Below, piece after piece: positions 16,862-25,317 of a DNA stretch of 64,000 bases (positions within the stretch are counted from its first letter, which is position 1; each line of letters begins with the position of its first letter). The stretch comes from Maribacter arenosus (GTDB taxonomy: Bacteria > Bacteroidota > Bacteroidia > Flavobacteriales > Flavobacteriaceae). The notes below the pieces were generated by a model, which saw only the letters and a list, made by a program, of their open reading frames with translations, did not search any database and was not told the origin of the DNA. The DNA is taken from assembly GCF_014610845.1 (NCBI RefSeq), contig NZ_JABTCG010000002.1:558001-622000 (forward strand), in the 5' to 3' direction. Both the position numbers and the translations under genes were made by a program.

Positions 16862-18016
16862 ATGCCCAACTATCCACATAAAATCAATTCCAAACTCCCC
16901 AAGGTGAAAACCACGATTTTCACTACCGTGGGTAAAATGGCTAAAAAGTATGACGCCATTAACCTCAGCCAAGGTTTCCCGAATTTCGACCCTGATCCTA
17001 AGTTATTGGATTTGGTTTCCAAGGCCATGCATGAGGGTCACAACCAATATGCCCACATGGCCGGGTTGCCCAAATTAAGGGAAGTCATTGCGGCCAAGAT
17101 TGCCGCATTACATCATCGGGCATATGATCCGGAAACTGAAATAACGGTAACGGTCGGTGCTACGGAAGCGATTTTTACCGCCATCACGGCCTTTGTGACC
17201 AAAGGGGATGAAGTTATCGTCATAAAACCGGCATATGACTGTTATGAGCCTGCCATCGAAGTTAACGGGGGTATTGCCATCTATGTGCAACTGAATGCCG
17301 AATTTAAGGTAGATTGGTCCGTTTTTAGGGAAAAGCTTACCCCAAAGACCAAAATGGTGATTATCAATACGCCCCATAATCCCAGTGGCACTATACTTTC
17401 CAAAACCGATATGCTGGAGCTACAACAAAGCTTGGCCGATACGAACATCATCGTTGTCAGTGATGAGGTCTATGAACATATCGTTTTTGATGGCCATACC
17501 CATGAAAGTGCCTCTCGATTTGATGATTTGGCCTCCCGCAGTTTTGTATGCTCCTCGTTTGGTAAAACATTCCATGTTACCGGTTGGAAGGTGGGTTATT
17601 GCGCAGCTCCCTCCGAATTGATGCATGAATTTCGAAAAACGCATCAATTCAATGTATTCAGTGTCGACCATCCGGTGCAACATGCCTTGGCCACCTATCT
17701 TGCAGAACCTCAGCATTATTTGGGACTGAACGAATTTTATCAAGAAAAAAGGGATTATTTTCTCAAAGCCCTCAAAGGTTCACGCTTTACCATAGTACCC
17801 TCCCAAGGCACTTATTTTCAGTTGCTGGGATATGCACATATTACGGACGAACGCGATGTTGATTTTGCCAAAAGATTGATTGTAGAGCATCAACTGGCTT
17901 GTATTCCCATTTCGGTTTTCAATGTTGCGGATTTAGACAATAAGGTATTGCGTTTTTGTTTTGCCAAAACGCGGGACACCCTTGAAAAGGCCACTGAGAT
18001 TTTATGCAACCTCTAA
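16862..18016 (+). CDS. Methionine aminotransferase-like class I/II aminotransferase
   Basis: This 384-aa PLP-dependent fold-type I enzyme is closest in pattern to YbdL/kynurenine-oxoglutarate transaminases that act on methionine and aromatic amino acids. Markers are NLSQGFPNFDPDP near the start, GATEAIF (phosphate-binding turn, about 99-105), NTPHNPSG (169-176), SDEVYEH (200-206), and the Schiff-base lysine K235 in SSFGKTFHVTGWKVGY. The length is standard. It probably completes methionine salvage by transaminating 2-keto-4-methylthiobutyrate, which is inference from family. The gene ends overlapping by 4 nt the convergent serine hydrolase gene. Confidence 0.88.
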   Translation: MPNYPHKINSKLPKVKTTIFTTVGKMAKKYDAINLSQGFPNFDPDPKLLDLVSKAMHEGHNQYAHMAGLPKLREVIAAKIAALHHRAYDPETEITVTVGATEAIFTAITAFVTKGDEVIVIKPAYDCYEPAIEVNGGIAIYVQLNAEFKVDWSVFREKLTPKTKMVIINTPHNPSGTILSKTDMLELQQSLADTNIIVVSDEVYEHIVFDGHTHESASRFDDLASRSFVCSSFGKTFHVTGWKVGYCAAPSELMHEFRKTHQFNVFSVDHPVQHALATYLAEPQHYLGLNEFYQEKRDYFLKALKGSRFTIVPSQGTYFQLLGYAHITDERDVDFAKRLIVEHQLACIPISVFNVADLDNKVLRFCFAKTRDTLEKATEILCNL

Positions 18017-19167
18017 GGCAAGGAAGCATTCACCAAGGTCATCATTTCCCCGATTTTACCGGGTTCTAACCAACGGGTAACCACAACCAACCCATTTTCT
18101 CGGTCAATGACGATGAAATTTCCACCAAAGCCGGCAGCATAATATATATTTTCTGAAAGACCCTCCCAATGTCGGTCCCCTTTTTTGTTCAGCCACCACA
18201 TATACCCATAATTCACATTCGGCTTTGAAGGTGCAATGGCCTTTTTAATCCATGATTCGCTGATCAGCTGTTCTGATTTCCATTTTCCCTTATTCAAAAA
18301 CAAAAGTCCAAAACGGGCCATATCCTCGGTATTGATAAAAAGTCCGGCCCCTGAATGCCCTCCGCCCGTCACCGACTTCATTTGAAGTCCGTCGATTTCT
18401 GTCCATGCGTGCCCGTACCCGTGCCAGCGCCATGTGGTCGATGCCCCGATCTTATCCATGATGTTTTCCTTAAGGACCCAAGGCAATGGTTTTCGCCATA
18501 CATGGGTAAGGGCGTATGCCAAAACATTTACCCGAACATCATTATATTCCATGACGGTCCCCGGTTCATTCAAAGCACGAAATTTCCAATCGTCAAGTCC
18601 GCCTTCCATAGGTGGTCTATCGGCCCAATCCTTTCCTCCCCAAAGTTCACCGGACCAGTCCGAGTTCTGTTGTAATAAATGTTCCCAAGTGATTTTTCCA
18701 TTATGGTCCCCCCCAAAAGTACCATCCCACACATATTGCCCCACCTTATCGTTTGTATTGGCAATCAGGCCTTTATCCAAAGCCAAACCTGCAACGGTCG
18801 AAAGAAAGCTCTTGGTGACGCTAAAGGTCATATCAACACGTTTTGTGTCTCCCCATTTGGCAATCAGATAGCCGTTTTTAAGGATCATTCCGGCCGGTCC
18901 ACCCCGCTTCTTGGTCGGGCCTAGGATTTCGTGAAAAGGTTCCCTTTCAAACCCTTGTAAAATGGCAATCCGCAGATCCCTAGAGCCCGAATATTCGTTG
19001 TTCTTTGCAAATTCAAGCGCTTCCAGGAGTTTGTCCGCATTGATCTTAAAATCTTTGGAGGGTTTTTCCAGCCACTCGGCATTGCTCTCCGGAAAGTAAA
19101 AGTTATCCTGGGCAACTAAGGATGAGGTACATAATAGGATTACATAAAGGAACTTAATGGTGCGCAT
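18013..19167 (-). CDS. Beta-lactamase-family serine hydrolase, exported
   Basis: This 384-aa protein has a signal peptide (1-20, ending SSLVAQ) and a class C beta-lactamase/penicillin-binding fold. The nucleophile motif SxxK is S116-V-T-K119, and the second motif is the YND in EYNDVRVN. A G-G-G-H-S-G-A-G-L segment and a late G-F-G-G-N-F (in place of KTG) complete the pattern. Such proteins in Bacteroidetes act as periplasmic esterases or peptidases rather than true beta-lactamases. The substrate is unknown. Its 3' end overlaps the aminotransferase gene by 4 nt on the opposite strand. Confidence 0.85.
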   Translation of the reverse strand: MRTIKFLYVILLCTSSLVAQDNFYFPESNAEWLEKPSKDFKINADKLLEALEFAKNNEYSGSRDLRIAILQGFEREPFHEILGPTKKRGGPAGMILKNGYLIAKWGDTKRVDMTFSVTKSFLSTVAGLALDKGLIANTNDKVGQYVWDGTFGGDHNGKITWEHLLQQNSDWSGELWGGKDWADRPPMEGGLDDWKFRALNEPGTVMEYNDVRVNVLAYALTHVWRKPLPWVLKENIMDKIGASTTWRWHGYGHAWTEIDGLQMKSVTGGGHSGAGLFINTEDMARFGLLFLNKGKWKSEQLISESWIKKAIAPSKPNVNYGYMWWLNKKGDRHWEGLSENIYYAAGFGGNFIVIDRENGLVVVTRWLEPGKIGEMMTLVNASLP

Positions 19168-19311
19168 AAGAAATGGTTTTAATCTTCTTTGAAGTTAATC
19201 AAATCAAATCGTATTCACCAATCCGATGGTTTGTCTTTTTCGATAAAATAAGGGTGCATTTTATGTAAAAAGATGCATTTGGGTTTTTGATAGGCCCTGA
19301 AAATAAAAAAA

Positions 19312-19336
19312 AGAGCCACGTTGTGGGCGTGGCTCT
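19312..19336 (-). terminator. Rho-independent terminator of the 19361-19468 small ORF
   Basis: A perfect 9-bp stem (AGAGCCACG with CGTGGCTCT), 7-nt loop and an A-run to its left on the plus strand. It ends transcription on the reverse strand 24 nt past the small ORF stop. The annotated serine hydrolase gene starts further left, so this hairpin has no other owner. Confidence 0.85.
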
Positions 19337-19360
19337 AATTCATATCATTTTTAAAAATGA

Positions 19361-19468
19361 TTATAGCATAAACAACTTTTTGATCAATAAAACTACTCCG
19401 TGATAAAAATCATTTTTATACACTAAGATTTCATCTTTCATTGGGGCATGGTTCATTTGGGCATCCAT
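19361..19468 (-). CDS. Putative small protein (35 aa)
   Basis: The ATG at 19466-19468 (reverse) opens a 35-codon frame ending in TAA at 19361-19363. The peptide begins MDAQMNHAPMKDEILVY, followed by K-N-D-F-Y-H-G and a hydrophobic V-V-L-L-I-K-K-L-F-M-L end. It resembles no family I know. The case for it rests on position: an orphan, correctly oriented terminator lies 24 nt downstream, and an AT-rich leader lies upstream. No clear TAnnTTTG element was found. The terminator could instead belong to a small RNA. Confidence 0.5.
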   Translation of the reverse strand: MDAQMNHAPMKDEILVYKNDFYHGVVLLIKKLFML

Positions 19469-19795
19469 AATAAATAGGTTTGTAGATAGGGTTTGGGGTT
19501 AATTTTTTAATACACTATAAATATAGTTTAAAACGATGTTGTTCCCTTAATTATTGTTGTGAACGATGATTAATATGTTGTGAAAAAAATGAAAGGTAAT
19601 TTTCATCGATGAAAAACCTGTTGTTAGCTCCCATATTTCCATTTCAAAAAGGCCACAATAGGCCATCTCCAAGCATCAAGGTCGTTCCATTTGTCACCCT
19701 TTTTAAAGCTTCGTGGACAGTATGTACTGTTTTACGAACACAAGATCTTGTGTATTGAATAATCAATGAAAATCTACCTATACTAAAATAAGGTA
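19469..19795. other. AT-rich spacer with no recognised feature
   Basis: This stretch between the small ORF and the PBP1A terminator shows no gene, no repeat related to those elsewhere in the window and no clear promoter match. It should contain the promoter of the small ORF or RNA. Confidence 0.5.
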
Positions 19796-19834
19796 TTAAA
19801 AATGCCCTAAACTTTCGCTAAAAAGTAAGGGCAT
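19796..19834 (-). terminator. Terminator of the ricT-gldH-PBP1A operon
   Basis: A 7-bp outer stem (ATGCCCT with AGGGCAT at 19802-19834) and an inner ACTTT/AAAGT stem form the hairpin. On the reverse strand it is followed by a U-tract (GCATTTTTAA). It lies 35 nt beyond the PBP1A stop codon. Confidence 0.75.
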
Positions 19835-19868
19835 AATCCGCTAGTACGCTTTTAAATCTATACGCCGT

Positions 19869-22226
19869 TTAGAAATCCAAATCGTCAAGATCGTCATCCA
19901 AATCCTTATCCTTTTCCGGATCTACTGCAGGTTTTGTGCAATCTAAATTGATCGACATGTTTTCAGGTTTGGGAAATTCGCCATCGGATACACCCAATTC
20001 CTCATTGGCATAGTTCTTTTTCATGTATAGTGCCCATATGGGTAGGGCCATCGATGCCCCTTGGCCATAGGTGATCGTCTTGAAATGTATGGCTCGGTCA
20101 TCCCCACCGACCCATACCCCGGTGACCAAATTTGGGACCATGCCCATAAACCAACCATCACTTTGATTCTGGGTCGTTCCCGTCTTACCGGCAATAGGGT
20201 TCTTGAATTCATATGGATATCCTGTGATTATCTCTTTGTATTCCGGTCTCCATTTATCATATCCCGTAGTTCTTAGGCGGGTTCCTGAACCCCCTTGGGT
20301 TACACCTTCCATTAAGTTGACCATGGCATAGGAGACTTCTTTGCTCAACACATCCTTGGTCTCAGGAACGTATTCAAATAATACCGTACCGTTCTTATCC
20401 TCGATCCGGGTAACCATTACAGGCTTTACGTATACCCCTTGATTTACGAAGGTTCCATAAGCCCCCACCATTTCATATACATTGATGTCATGTGTTCCCA
20501 AAGCAATCGAAGGTACTTCTGGAATCTCTCCAGTAATTCCCAAGTTCTTCACAATAGAAACAACAGATTTAGGGCCGACCCTATCGATCAATTGGGCCGT
20601 TACACTATTTTTGGAATTAGCCAAGGCCCTTTTCAATGTATACATCTCCCCTGAAAATTTGCCTTCGGAATTTTTGGGACACCAAGGTTCAGGATTTCCG
20701 TGTTTCTCTGCCTCTATACAATATTGTGTGTCTGGCAATTCATAACATGGTGATAATCGTAACTGATCAATGGCCGCTGCATAGACAAACGGCTTAAAGG
20801 TCGATCCTGCCTGTCGTGCTCCTTGATATACATTGTCGTATTGAAAATGTCGATAATCAACACCGCCTACCCACGCCTTTACATGGCCCGTTTGGGGCTC
20901 CATCGACATCATGGCCGTTCTTAGGAACATCTTATAATACCGGATCGAATCAATTGGGGTCATCACGGTATCTTTCTCATGGGCATCGCTTTTCCAGTCA
21001 AAAACCGTCATCTCGGTCTTTTTGTTAAAGGAAGCACGAATGTCCTTTTCCGATTTGCCCTGTCTTTTCATTTCGCGCCAACGATCTGAATTCTTCATGG
21101 CGCGCTCCATAATGCCGTCTATTTCACTTTTTTCCAAATCCAGAAACGGTGCCGTACTATTACGGTCTGGGGTGTTTTGGTGAAAAAACTCCGCCTGTAA
21201 CCGTTCCATGTGCTCTTGAACCGCTTCTTCGGCATTGGCCTGCATACGGGAATCAATGGTGGTATAAATCCGTAATCCGTCGAGGTACAGGCTCCATGTA
21301 TCACGTTCCCCTTCAATGGCCGGTTTCGGATTCTCCTTGATCCATTTATTCATAAAACCCTGTAGGTACATCCTAAAGTAGGTCGCAAGTCCTTCCCGAT
21401 GATTCTCGGGATTGTAATTGAGGTTGATCTTCATAGGCTGAAGGGAATCCTTTTCCACATCGCTTATATAATCGTACTTTGCCAATTGCGACAAAACAAG
21501 ATTTCTCTTGTTCCATGTTAATTCTTCCCGTCGTAAAGGATTGTATAAGGAAGAGTTTTGCAACATACCGACCAACATGGCCGACTCTTCAATCTTCAGA
21601 TCAATGGGTTCCTTGCCAAAATAAATGCGGGATGCGGAACGAATACCATCTGCATTGTTTCCAAAATCATAGATATTAAGGTACATTTTAATGATCTCTT
21701 CTTTAGTGTACCTTCTTTCCAATTGGGTAGCGATCACCCATTCCTTGATCTTCTGCTTAATTGTTTCGACTAAATTTCTGGACCTTGGTCCTACATAAAT
21801 CTGACGTGCCAATTGCTGTGATAGGGTACTTGCCCCGCCTCTTTTTCCTAAAAAGAAAAGTGCCCGCGCAAATCCAATAGCATCAATACCGGAATGATCG
21901 TAAAAACGAATATCCTCACTGGCCACCAAAGCATTGACTAAATTTTGGGGCAAATCTTCATAATCTACCGGAGTACGATTGTCATCCAAGTAAAACTTTC
22001 CTAAAGTTGAACCATCGGAAGAAATGATTTGCGATGCCAAATTGGTCTGAGGATTTTCTAAATGTTGGAATTCGGGCATTTCTCCTAAATAGCCCCAAGC
22101 CGCCAATTGAAATATCAACACAATGGAAATAACCCCGCCAAAAAAAAGGATCCAGAACCATTTAATATATTTGTAAAAGCCCTTATTGGTGTTTTTCTTC
22201 TTGGCCTTTGCCATATTTTTACTCAT
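19869..22226 (-). CDS. Penicillin-binding protein 1A (bifunctional transglycosylase/transpeptidase)
   Basis: This 785-aa class A PBP builds peptidoglycan. A basic N-terminus and one membrane anchor (about 20-45) precede the GT51 glycosyltransferase domain, with catalytic-type motifs EDIRFYDHSGID and GGASTLSQQLARQ. The transpeptidase domain has the acyl-serine motif STFK in ARQAGSTFKPF, an SKNS motif, and the KTG motif in IAGKTGTTQNQSDGWF. A low-complexity Asp/Lys tail ends the protein. It overlaps gldH by 8 nt and follows ricT, an order common in Flavobacteriia, and is closed by a terminator at 19796-19834. Confidence 0.94.
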   Translation of the reverse strand: MSKNMAKAKKKNTNKGFYKYIKWFWILFFGGVISIVLIFQLAAWGYLGEMPEFQHLENPQTNLASQIISSDGSTLGKFYLDDNRTPVDYEDLPQNLVNALVASEDIRFYDHSGIDAIGFARALFFLGKRGGASTLSQQLARQIYVGPRSRNLVETIKQKIKEWVIATQLERRYTKEEIIKMYLNIYDFGNNADGIRSASRIYFGKEPIDLKIEESAMLVGMLQNSSLYNPLRREELTWNKRNLVLSQLAKYDYISDVEKDSLQPMKINLNYNPENHREGLATYFRMYLQGFMNKWIKENPKPAIEGERDTWSLYLDGLRIYTTIDSRMQANAEEAVQEHMERLQAEFFHQNTPDRNSTAPFLDLEKSEIDGIMERAMKNSDRWREMKRQGKSEKDIRASFNKKTEMTVFDWKSDAHEKDTVMTPIDSIRYYKMFLRTAMMSMEPQTGHVKAWVGGVDYRHFQYDNVYQGARQAGSTFKPFVYAAAIDQLRLSPCYELPDTQYCIEAEKHGNPEPWCPKNSEGKFSGEMYTLKRALANSKNSVTAQLIDRVGPKSVVSIVKNLGITGEIPEVPSIALGTHDINVYEMVGAYGTFVNQGVYVKPVMVTRIEDKNGTVLFEYVPETKDVLSKEVSYAMVNLMEGVTQGGSGTRLRTTGYDKWRPEYKEIITGYPYEFKNPIAGKTGTTQNQSDGWFMGMVPNLVTGVWVGGDDRAIHFKTITYGQGASMALPIWALYMKKNYANEELGVSDGEFPKPENMSINLDCTKPAVDPEKDKDLDDDLDDLDF

Positions 22227-22704
22227 TACTTTTTACAATTTCAAATCCGACATCGGTAATGCCCTCCAAATTTACATCACCTTCTACATTGCCATTTTTA
22301 CGCATTGCATGGGACAAGCGTAAAGTATATACGCCAGAAGAAGGAAAAACGATGTTTTCCTTATACCATAATTTATTTTCCTTAATACTACCATGCCCCT
22401 TGCCCAGCCAGGTACCATCGGGTTGGGCCATCAGATATTCCAAGGTATCGGTAACCGTGTCCCCATTGGGATCTTCCAGGGCCGCTATCAGAAAAAGGTT
22501 GCTGTACGGAAAGGTGTTGTCATTACGGATATTGATGAACATTTGGTGCGATTGAAGGGTGTCTAATCCCGAGAAATTGAATTCAACTATACTATCCCTG
22601 TTCCAAGACCCATGGGTTGTCGCCTTAAAATCCGATTTCACGATGGAATCATCACAGGAAACCATAAAAACAACCCCTACCAAGGCTATCCAAATCCTAA
22701 GCAT
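22219..22704 (-). CDS. gldH: Gliding motility lipoprotein GldH
   Basis: This is a 161-aa lipoprotein required for gliding in Flavobacterium, where Gld proteins form the motor and type IX secretion apparatus. I chose the start at 22704 because it gives a clean signal peptide (MLRIWIALVGVVFMVSC, lipidated Cys17). The longer frame from 22779 adds 25 residues that would precede that signal. The body matches GldH: SHQMFINIRNDNTFPYSNLFL, D-P-N-G-D-T-V-T-D-T-L and VYTLRLSHAMR segments forming a beta-sandwich. It overlaps ricT by 8 nt upstream and PBP1A by 8 nt downstream, so all three are translationally linked. Confidence 0.9.
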   Translation of the reverse strand: MLRIWIALVGVVFMVSCDDSIVKSDFKATTHGSWNRDSIVEFNFSGLDTLQSHQMFINIRNDNTFPYSNLFLIAALEDPNGDTVTDTLEYLMAQPDGTWLGKGHGSIKENKLWYKENIVFPSSGVYTLRLSHAMRKNGNVEGDVNLEGITDVGFEIVKSNE

Positions 22705-23860
22705 TCTTTTGACGTCTTTTGTTGTTATTCCTCCTTTTCTTATTCTTGTTCCTGTTATTGGACCTTTTTGGCCTATCAAAACGGGTCAGGCTATCCTGAC
22801 CAACCGTATTTTCAAAAACCACCTTATCCTCAACAATATTGTCAACGGCATATTCCTCTAAACTGGCAACTTTTTCTTTCTTCCTGTTCTTGGCCATGAT
22901 CTCAACGACCTGGTCCCTTGATAATATATGCCAATTGGATGGGTCCTCTTTATAAGAGAACCATAGTTTGGCTTTGAAAATATCGGATTTCTGGCAAAAT
23001 GCCATTCCCTTCTCCGTAAATAATTTGGTGTCCTGGGGAGGAAAGTCTTTCAGCGCCTCCAAATATAGATCGAGCTCATAGTTAAGACAACACTTTAGCT
23101 TGCCACATTGACCGGCCAATTTCTGAGGATTCAGTGATAGTTGTTGATAACGGGCGGCGGCCGTGCTTACAGACCTAAAATCGGTCAACCATGTCGAACA
23201 GCATAATTCCCGCCCACAAGAACCAATGCCTCCCAGTCGTTGTGCTTCTTGGCGGTAACCTATTTGTCGCATCTCGATACGAATTCCAAAGGCCTTGGCC
23301 ATATCCTTTATCAATTGACGAAAATCAACACGTTCTTCGGCCGTATAATAAAAAGTAGCCTTTGAAGCGTCGCCTTGAAATTCAACATCGGAGATTTTCA
23401 TCTGCAATTTTAAGATGATGGCAATCTCTCGGGATCGTTTTTTGATTTCTTCCTCCCGATCCCTTGCCTTCTGCCAAATGTCAATGTCTTTTTGGCTGGC
23501 TTTTCGGTATATTTTAGGGATATCCTCGGCATCGGGTTTAACCTTTTTCTTCTTCATTTGAACCCGAACGAGTTCCCCTGTTAAGGTGACCATACCTATA
23601 TCGTGACCCGATGGTGCTTGGGTGGCCACTATGTCGCCTATTGAAAGCGAAATATTCTCAGAATTTCTAAAAAATTCCTTTCTGCTATTTTTAAATCGGA
23701 CCTCAACAATGTCAAACGGTTTTTCACCATTCGGAAGCGACATATTGGAAAGCCAATCGAATACCGTTAATTTATTACAACCATCGGTGCCACAAGTCCC
23801 ATTGTTCTTGCACCCTTTTGGTTGTCCGTCCTTACCGGTTGAACAACTGTTACAACCCAT
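22697..23860 (-). CDS. ricT: PSP1-domain protein RicT (YaaT-like)
   Basis: This 387-aa protein belongs to the PSP1/RicT family, which in Bacillus forms an iron-sulfur-containing complex with RicA and RicF that affects RNA processing. The N-terminus is Cys-rich (MGCNSCSTGKDGQPKGC and further Cys to about residue 28), as usual in Bacteroidetes. The PSP1 core follows, with a conserved C-rich region G-S-C-G-R-E-L-C-C-S-T-W and A-G-Q-C-G-K-L-K-C-C-L-N-Y-E. The tail is basic (KKRRNNNKRRQK), which may bind RNA. It heads the ricT-gldH-PBP1A operon. A TATCTTTA element upstream at about 23930 may be its -7 box. Confidence 0.88.
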   Translation of the reverse strand: MGCNSCSTGKDGQPKGCKNNGTCGTDGCNKLTVFDWLSNMSLPNGEKPFDIVEVRFKNSRKEFFRNSENISLSIGDIVATQAPSGHDIGMVTLTGELVRVQMKKKKVKPDAEDIPKIYRKASQKDIDIWQKARDREEEIKKRSREIAIILKLQMKISDVEFQGDASKATFYYTAEERVDFRQLIKDMAKAFGIRIEMRQIGYRQEAQRLGGIGSCGRELCCSTWLTDFRSVSTAAARYQQLSLNPQKLAGQCGKLKCCLNYELDLYLEALKDFPPQDTKLFTEKGMAFCQKSDIFKAKLWFSYKEDPSNWHILSRDQVVEIMAKNRKKEKVASLEEYAVDNIVEDKVVFENTVGQDSLTRFDRPKRSNNRNKNKKRRNNNKRRQKNA

Positions 23861-23999
23861 ATTTTGTATCTTGATTTGGGAAAACCCTTCAATCTCCCCA
23901 AAAAAGGTTCATATTAATCTTAATCGTAAAGATAGTATAATTTGTTGCAGATGTAAAGCGGGGAAATACAATTGAATAATTACGCTTCTTTAAACCCTG

Positions 24000-25031
24000 C
24001 TATTTTTTGAACTTCAATACCTCGGAGCGCCCTTTTTTGAAGATTTTATTGCTATATACTTTGCCTTTTCGAAGTCTTTTTTGCTCTTTATAGGGCAACG
24101 CATGGATCTTCTTGCATTCATCTGAACAACAATGGTTCATTTTCGCTCCGCATTCGTCGCATTGGATAAACAACAGATGGCATGCCTCATTGGCACAGTT
24201 TACATGAACATCGCAAGATTTACCACATTGGTGGCATTGTGCGATCACATCCTCGGAAATACGTTCCCCTCTTCTGTGATCGAAAACAAAGTTCTTTCCA
24301 ATAAACTTATTCTCAAGGTTTTGGTCTTTTGCCTGCCTTGCATACTCAATAATTCCACCCTCTAACTGAAATACATGCTTAAAACCCTTGTGTTTATAAT
24401 AGGCACTGGCCTTTTCACAGCGGATTCCTCCTGTGCAATACATGACCAGGTTTTTATCTTCCTTGAATTCCTCCAGATCCTTTTCGATGATATCCAAGGA
24501 ATCGCGAAAGGTGTCCACATCCGGGGTAATGGCATTTTTAAAATGCCCTATCTCGCTTTCGTAGTGATTCCGCATATCGACCAAAAGGGTATTGGGATCC
24601 TCGATCAATTCATTGAATCTTTTTGCATCCACGTGAACGCCCTTATTAGTCACGTCGAAGGTTGCATCATTCAAACCATCGGCCAATATTTTATTCCTGA
24701 CTTTTACCTTTAATTTCAAGAAGGACTTATTGTCTTGTTCAATGGCAATATTCAATCGCACATCTTTCAAAAAAGAGATACTGTCTAAATGCGCCTTGAA
24801 GGCTTCGAAATTATCCGCCGGAACCGATAATTGGGCATTTATACCCTCATGGGCCACATAAATACGCCCAAGAACATCGAGCTCGTTCCAGTTCAAGAAC
24901 AGATGGTTCCTGAAAATTGATGGATTTCCTATATGTGCATATTGGTAAAAGGAAATGGTCAGGCGTTCCTTTCCGGCCTGTTCAATAAGGGTTTCCCTTT
25001 CCTTTGCACTTAAAGTATTGTACAGTTGCAT
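24000..25031 (-). CDS. trhO: tRNA uridine-34 hydroxylase TrhO (rhodanese family)
   Basis: This 343-aa protein makes 5-hydroxyuridine at the tRNA wobble position in the oxygen-dependent route. An N-terminal acylphosphatase-like domain (about 25-125) is followed by a rhodanese domain whose active loop is CTGGIRCEKA (C199 and C205). A C-terminal Cys-rich region (CHQCGKSC and CDECG, CCSDEC) looks like a zinc or metal site. It lies 54 nt downstream of the ferredoxin gene and has its own TATCTTTG -7 box at 25070-25077. It can therefore be made with or independently of trhP, which serves the same modification. Confidence 0.92.
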   Translation of the reverse strand: MQLYNTLSAKERETLIEQAGKERLTISFYQYAHIGNPSIFRNHLFLNWNELDVLGRIYVAHEGINAQLSVPADNFEAFKAHLDSISFLKDVRLNIAIEQDNKSFLKLKVKVRNKILADGLNDATFDVTNKGVHVDAKRFNELIEDPNTLLVDMRNHYESEIGHFKNAITPDVDTFRDSLDIIEKDLEEFKEDKNLVMYCTGGIRCEKASAYYKHKGFKHVFQLEGGIIEYARQAKDQNLENKFIGKNFVFDHRRGERISEDVIAQCHQCGKSCDVHVNCANEACHLLFIQCDECGAKMNHCCSDECKKIHALPYKEQKRLRKGKVYSNKIFKKGRSEVLKFKK

Positions 25032-25069
25032 GCTATACCAATCGTTAAGTTAAAGAATAGTTTAGGCCG

Positions 25070-25077
25070 CAAAGATA
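25070..25077 (-). promoter_or_regulatory. Putative -7 element of trhO
   Basis: The reverse strand reads TATCTTTG, a full TAnnTTTG match, 39 nt before the trhO ATG at 25031 and inside the short gap after the ferredoxin gene. No TTG is seen at the -33 position. Confidence 0.5.
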
Positions 25078-25086
25078 GTATAATCG

Positions 25087-25317
25087 TTACACTATTTTCG
25101 TGCTTATGATTTTAACGGGACAAGCCAATTGCGCCTGCTTGCAGGGTTCATAAATGGCATTGTCATGTGATTTGATGGTAAAAAACCCTTTTTTTTCCAT
25201 TGATTTCAACAGAACGCATTTTCCATCCTTCTTGGACATTTGAAATTGTTCAGGGGCCAATTCCACACAATAGTTGCACCCAATGCATTTTTTTCGCTGC
25301 AAGGTAACGACAACCAT
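25087..25317 (-). CDS. Single-cluster [4Fe-4S]-type ferredoxin
   Basis: This 76-aa soluble electron carrier has three cysteines in CIGCNYC (residues about 11-17) and a fourth in ACPVKII near the C-terminus, enough for one cubane cluster. A second cluster motif is missing, as in monocluster ferredoxins. The start codon overlaps the trhP stop codon by one base (TAATG), so the two are translationally coupled. Its placement between two tRNA-hydroxylation genes suggests it supplies electrons or supports an iron-sulfur centre for TrhP. That role is inference from context. Confidence 0.85.
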   Translation of the reverse strand: MVVVTLQRKKCIGCNYCVELAPEQFQMSKKDGKCVLLKSMEKKGFFTIKSHDNAIYEPCKQAQLACPVKIISTKIV

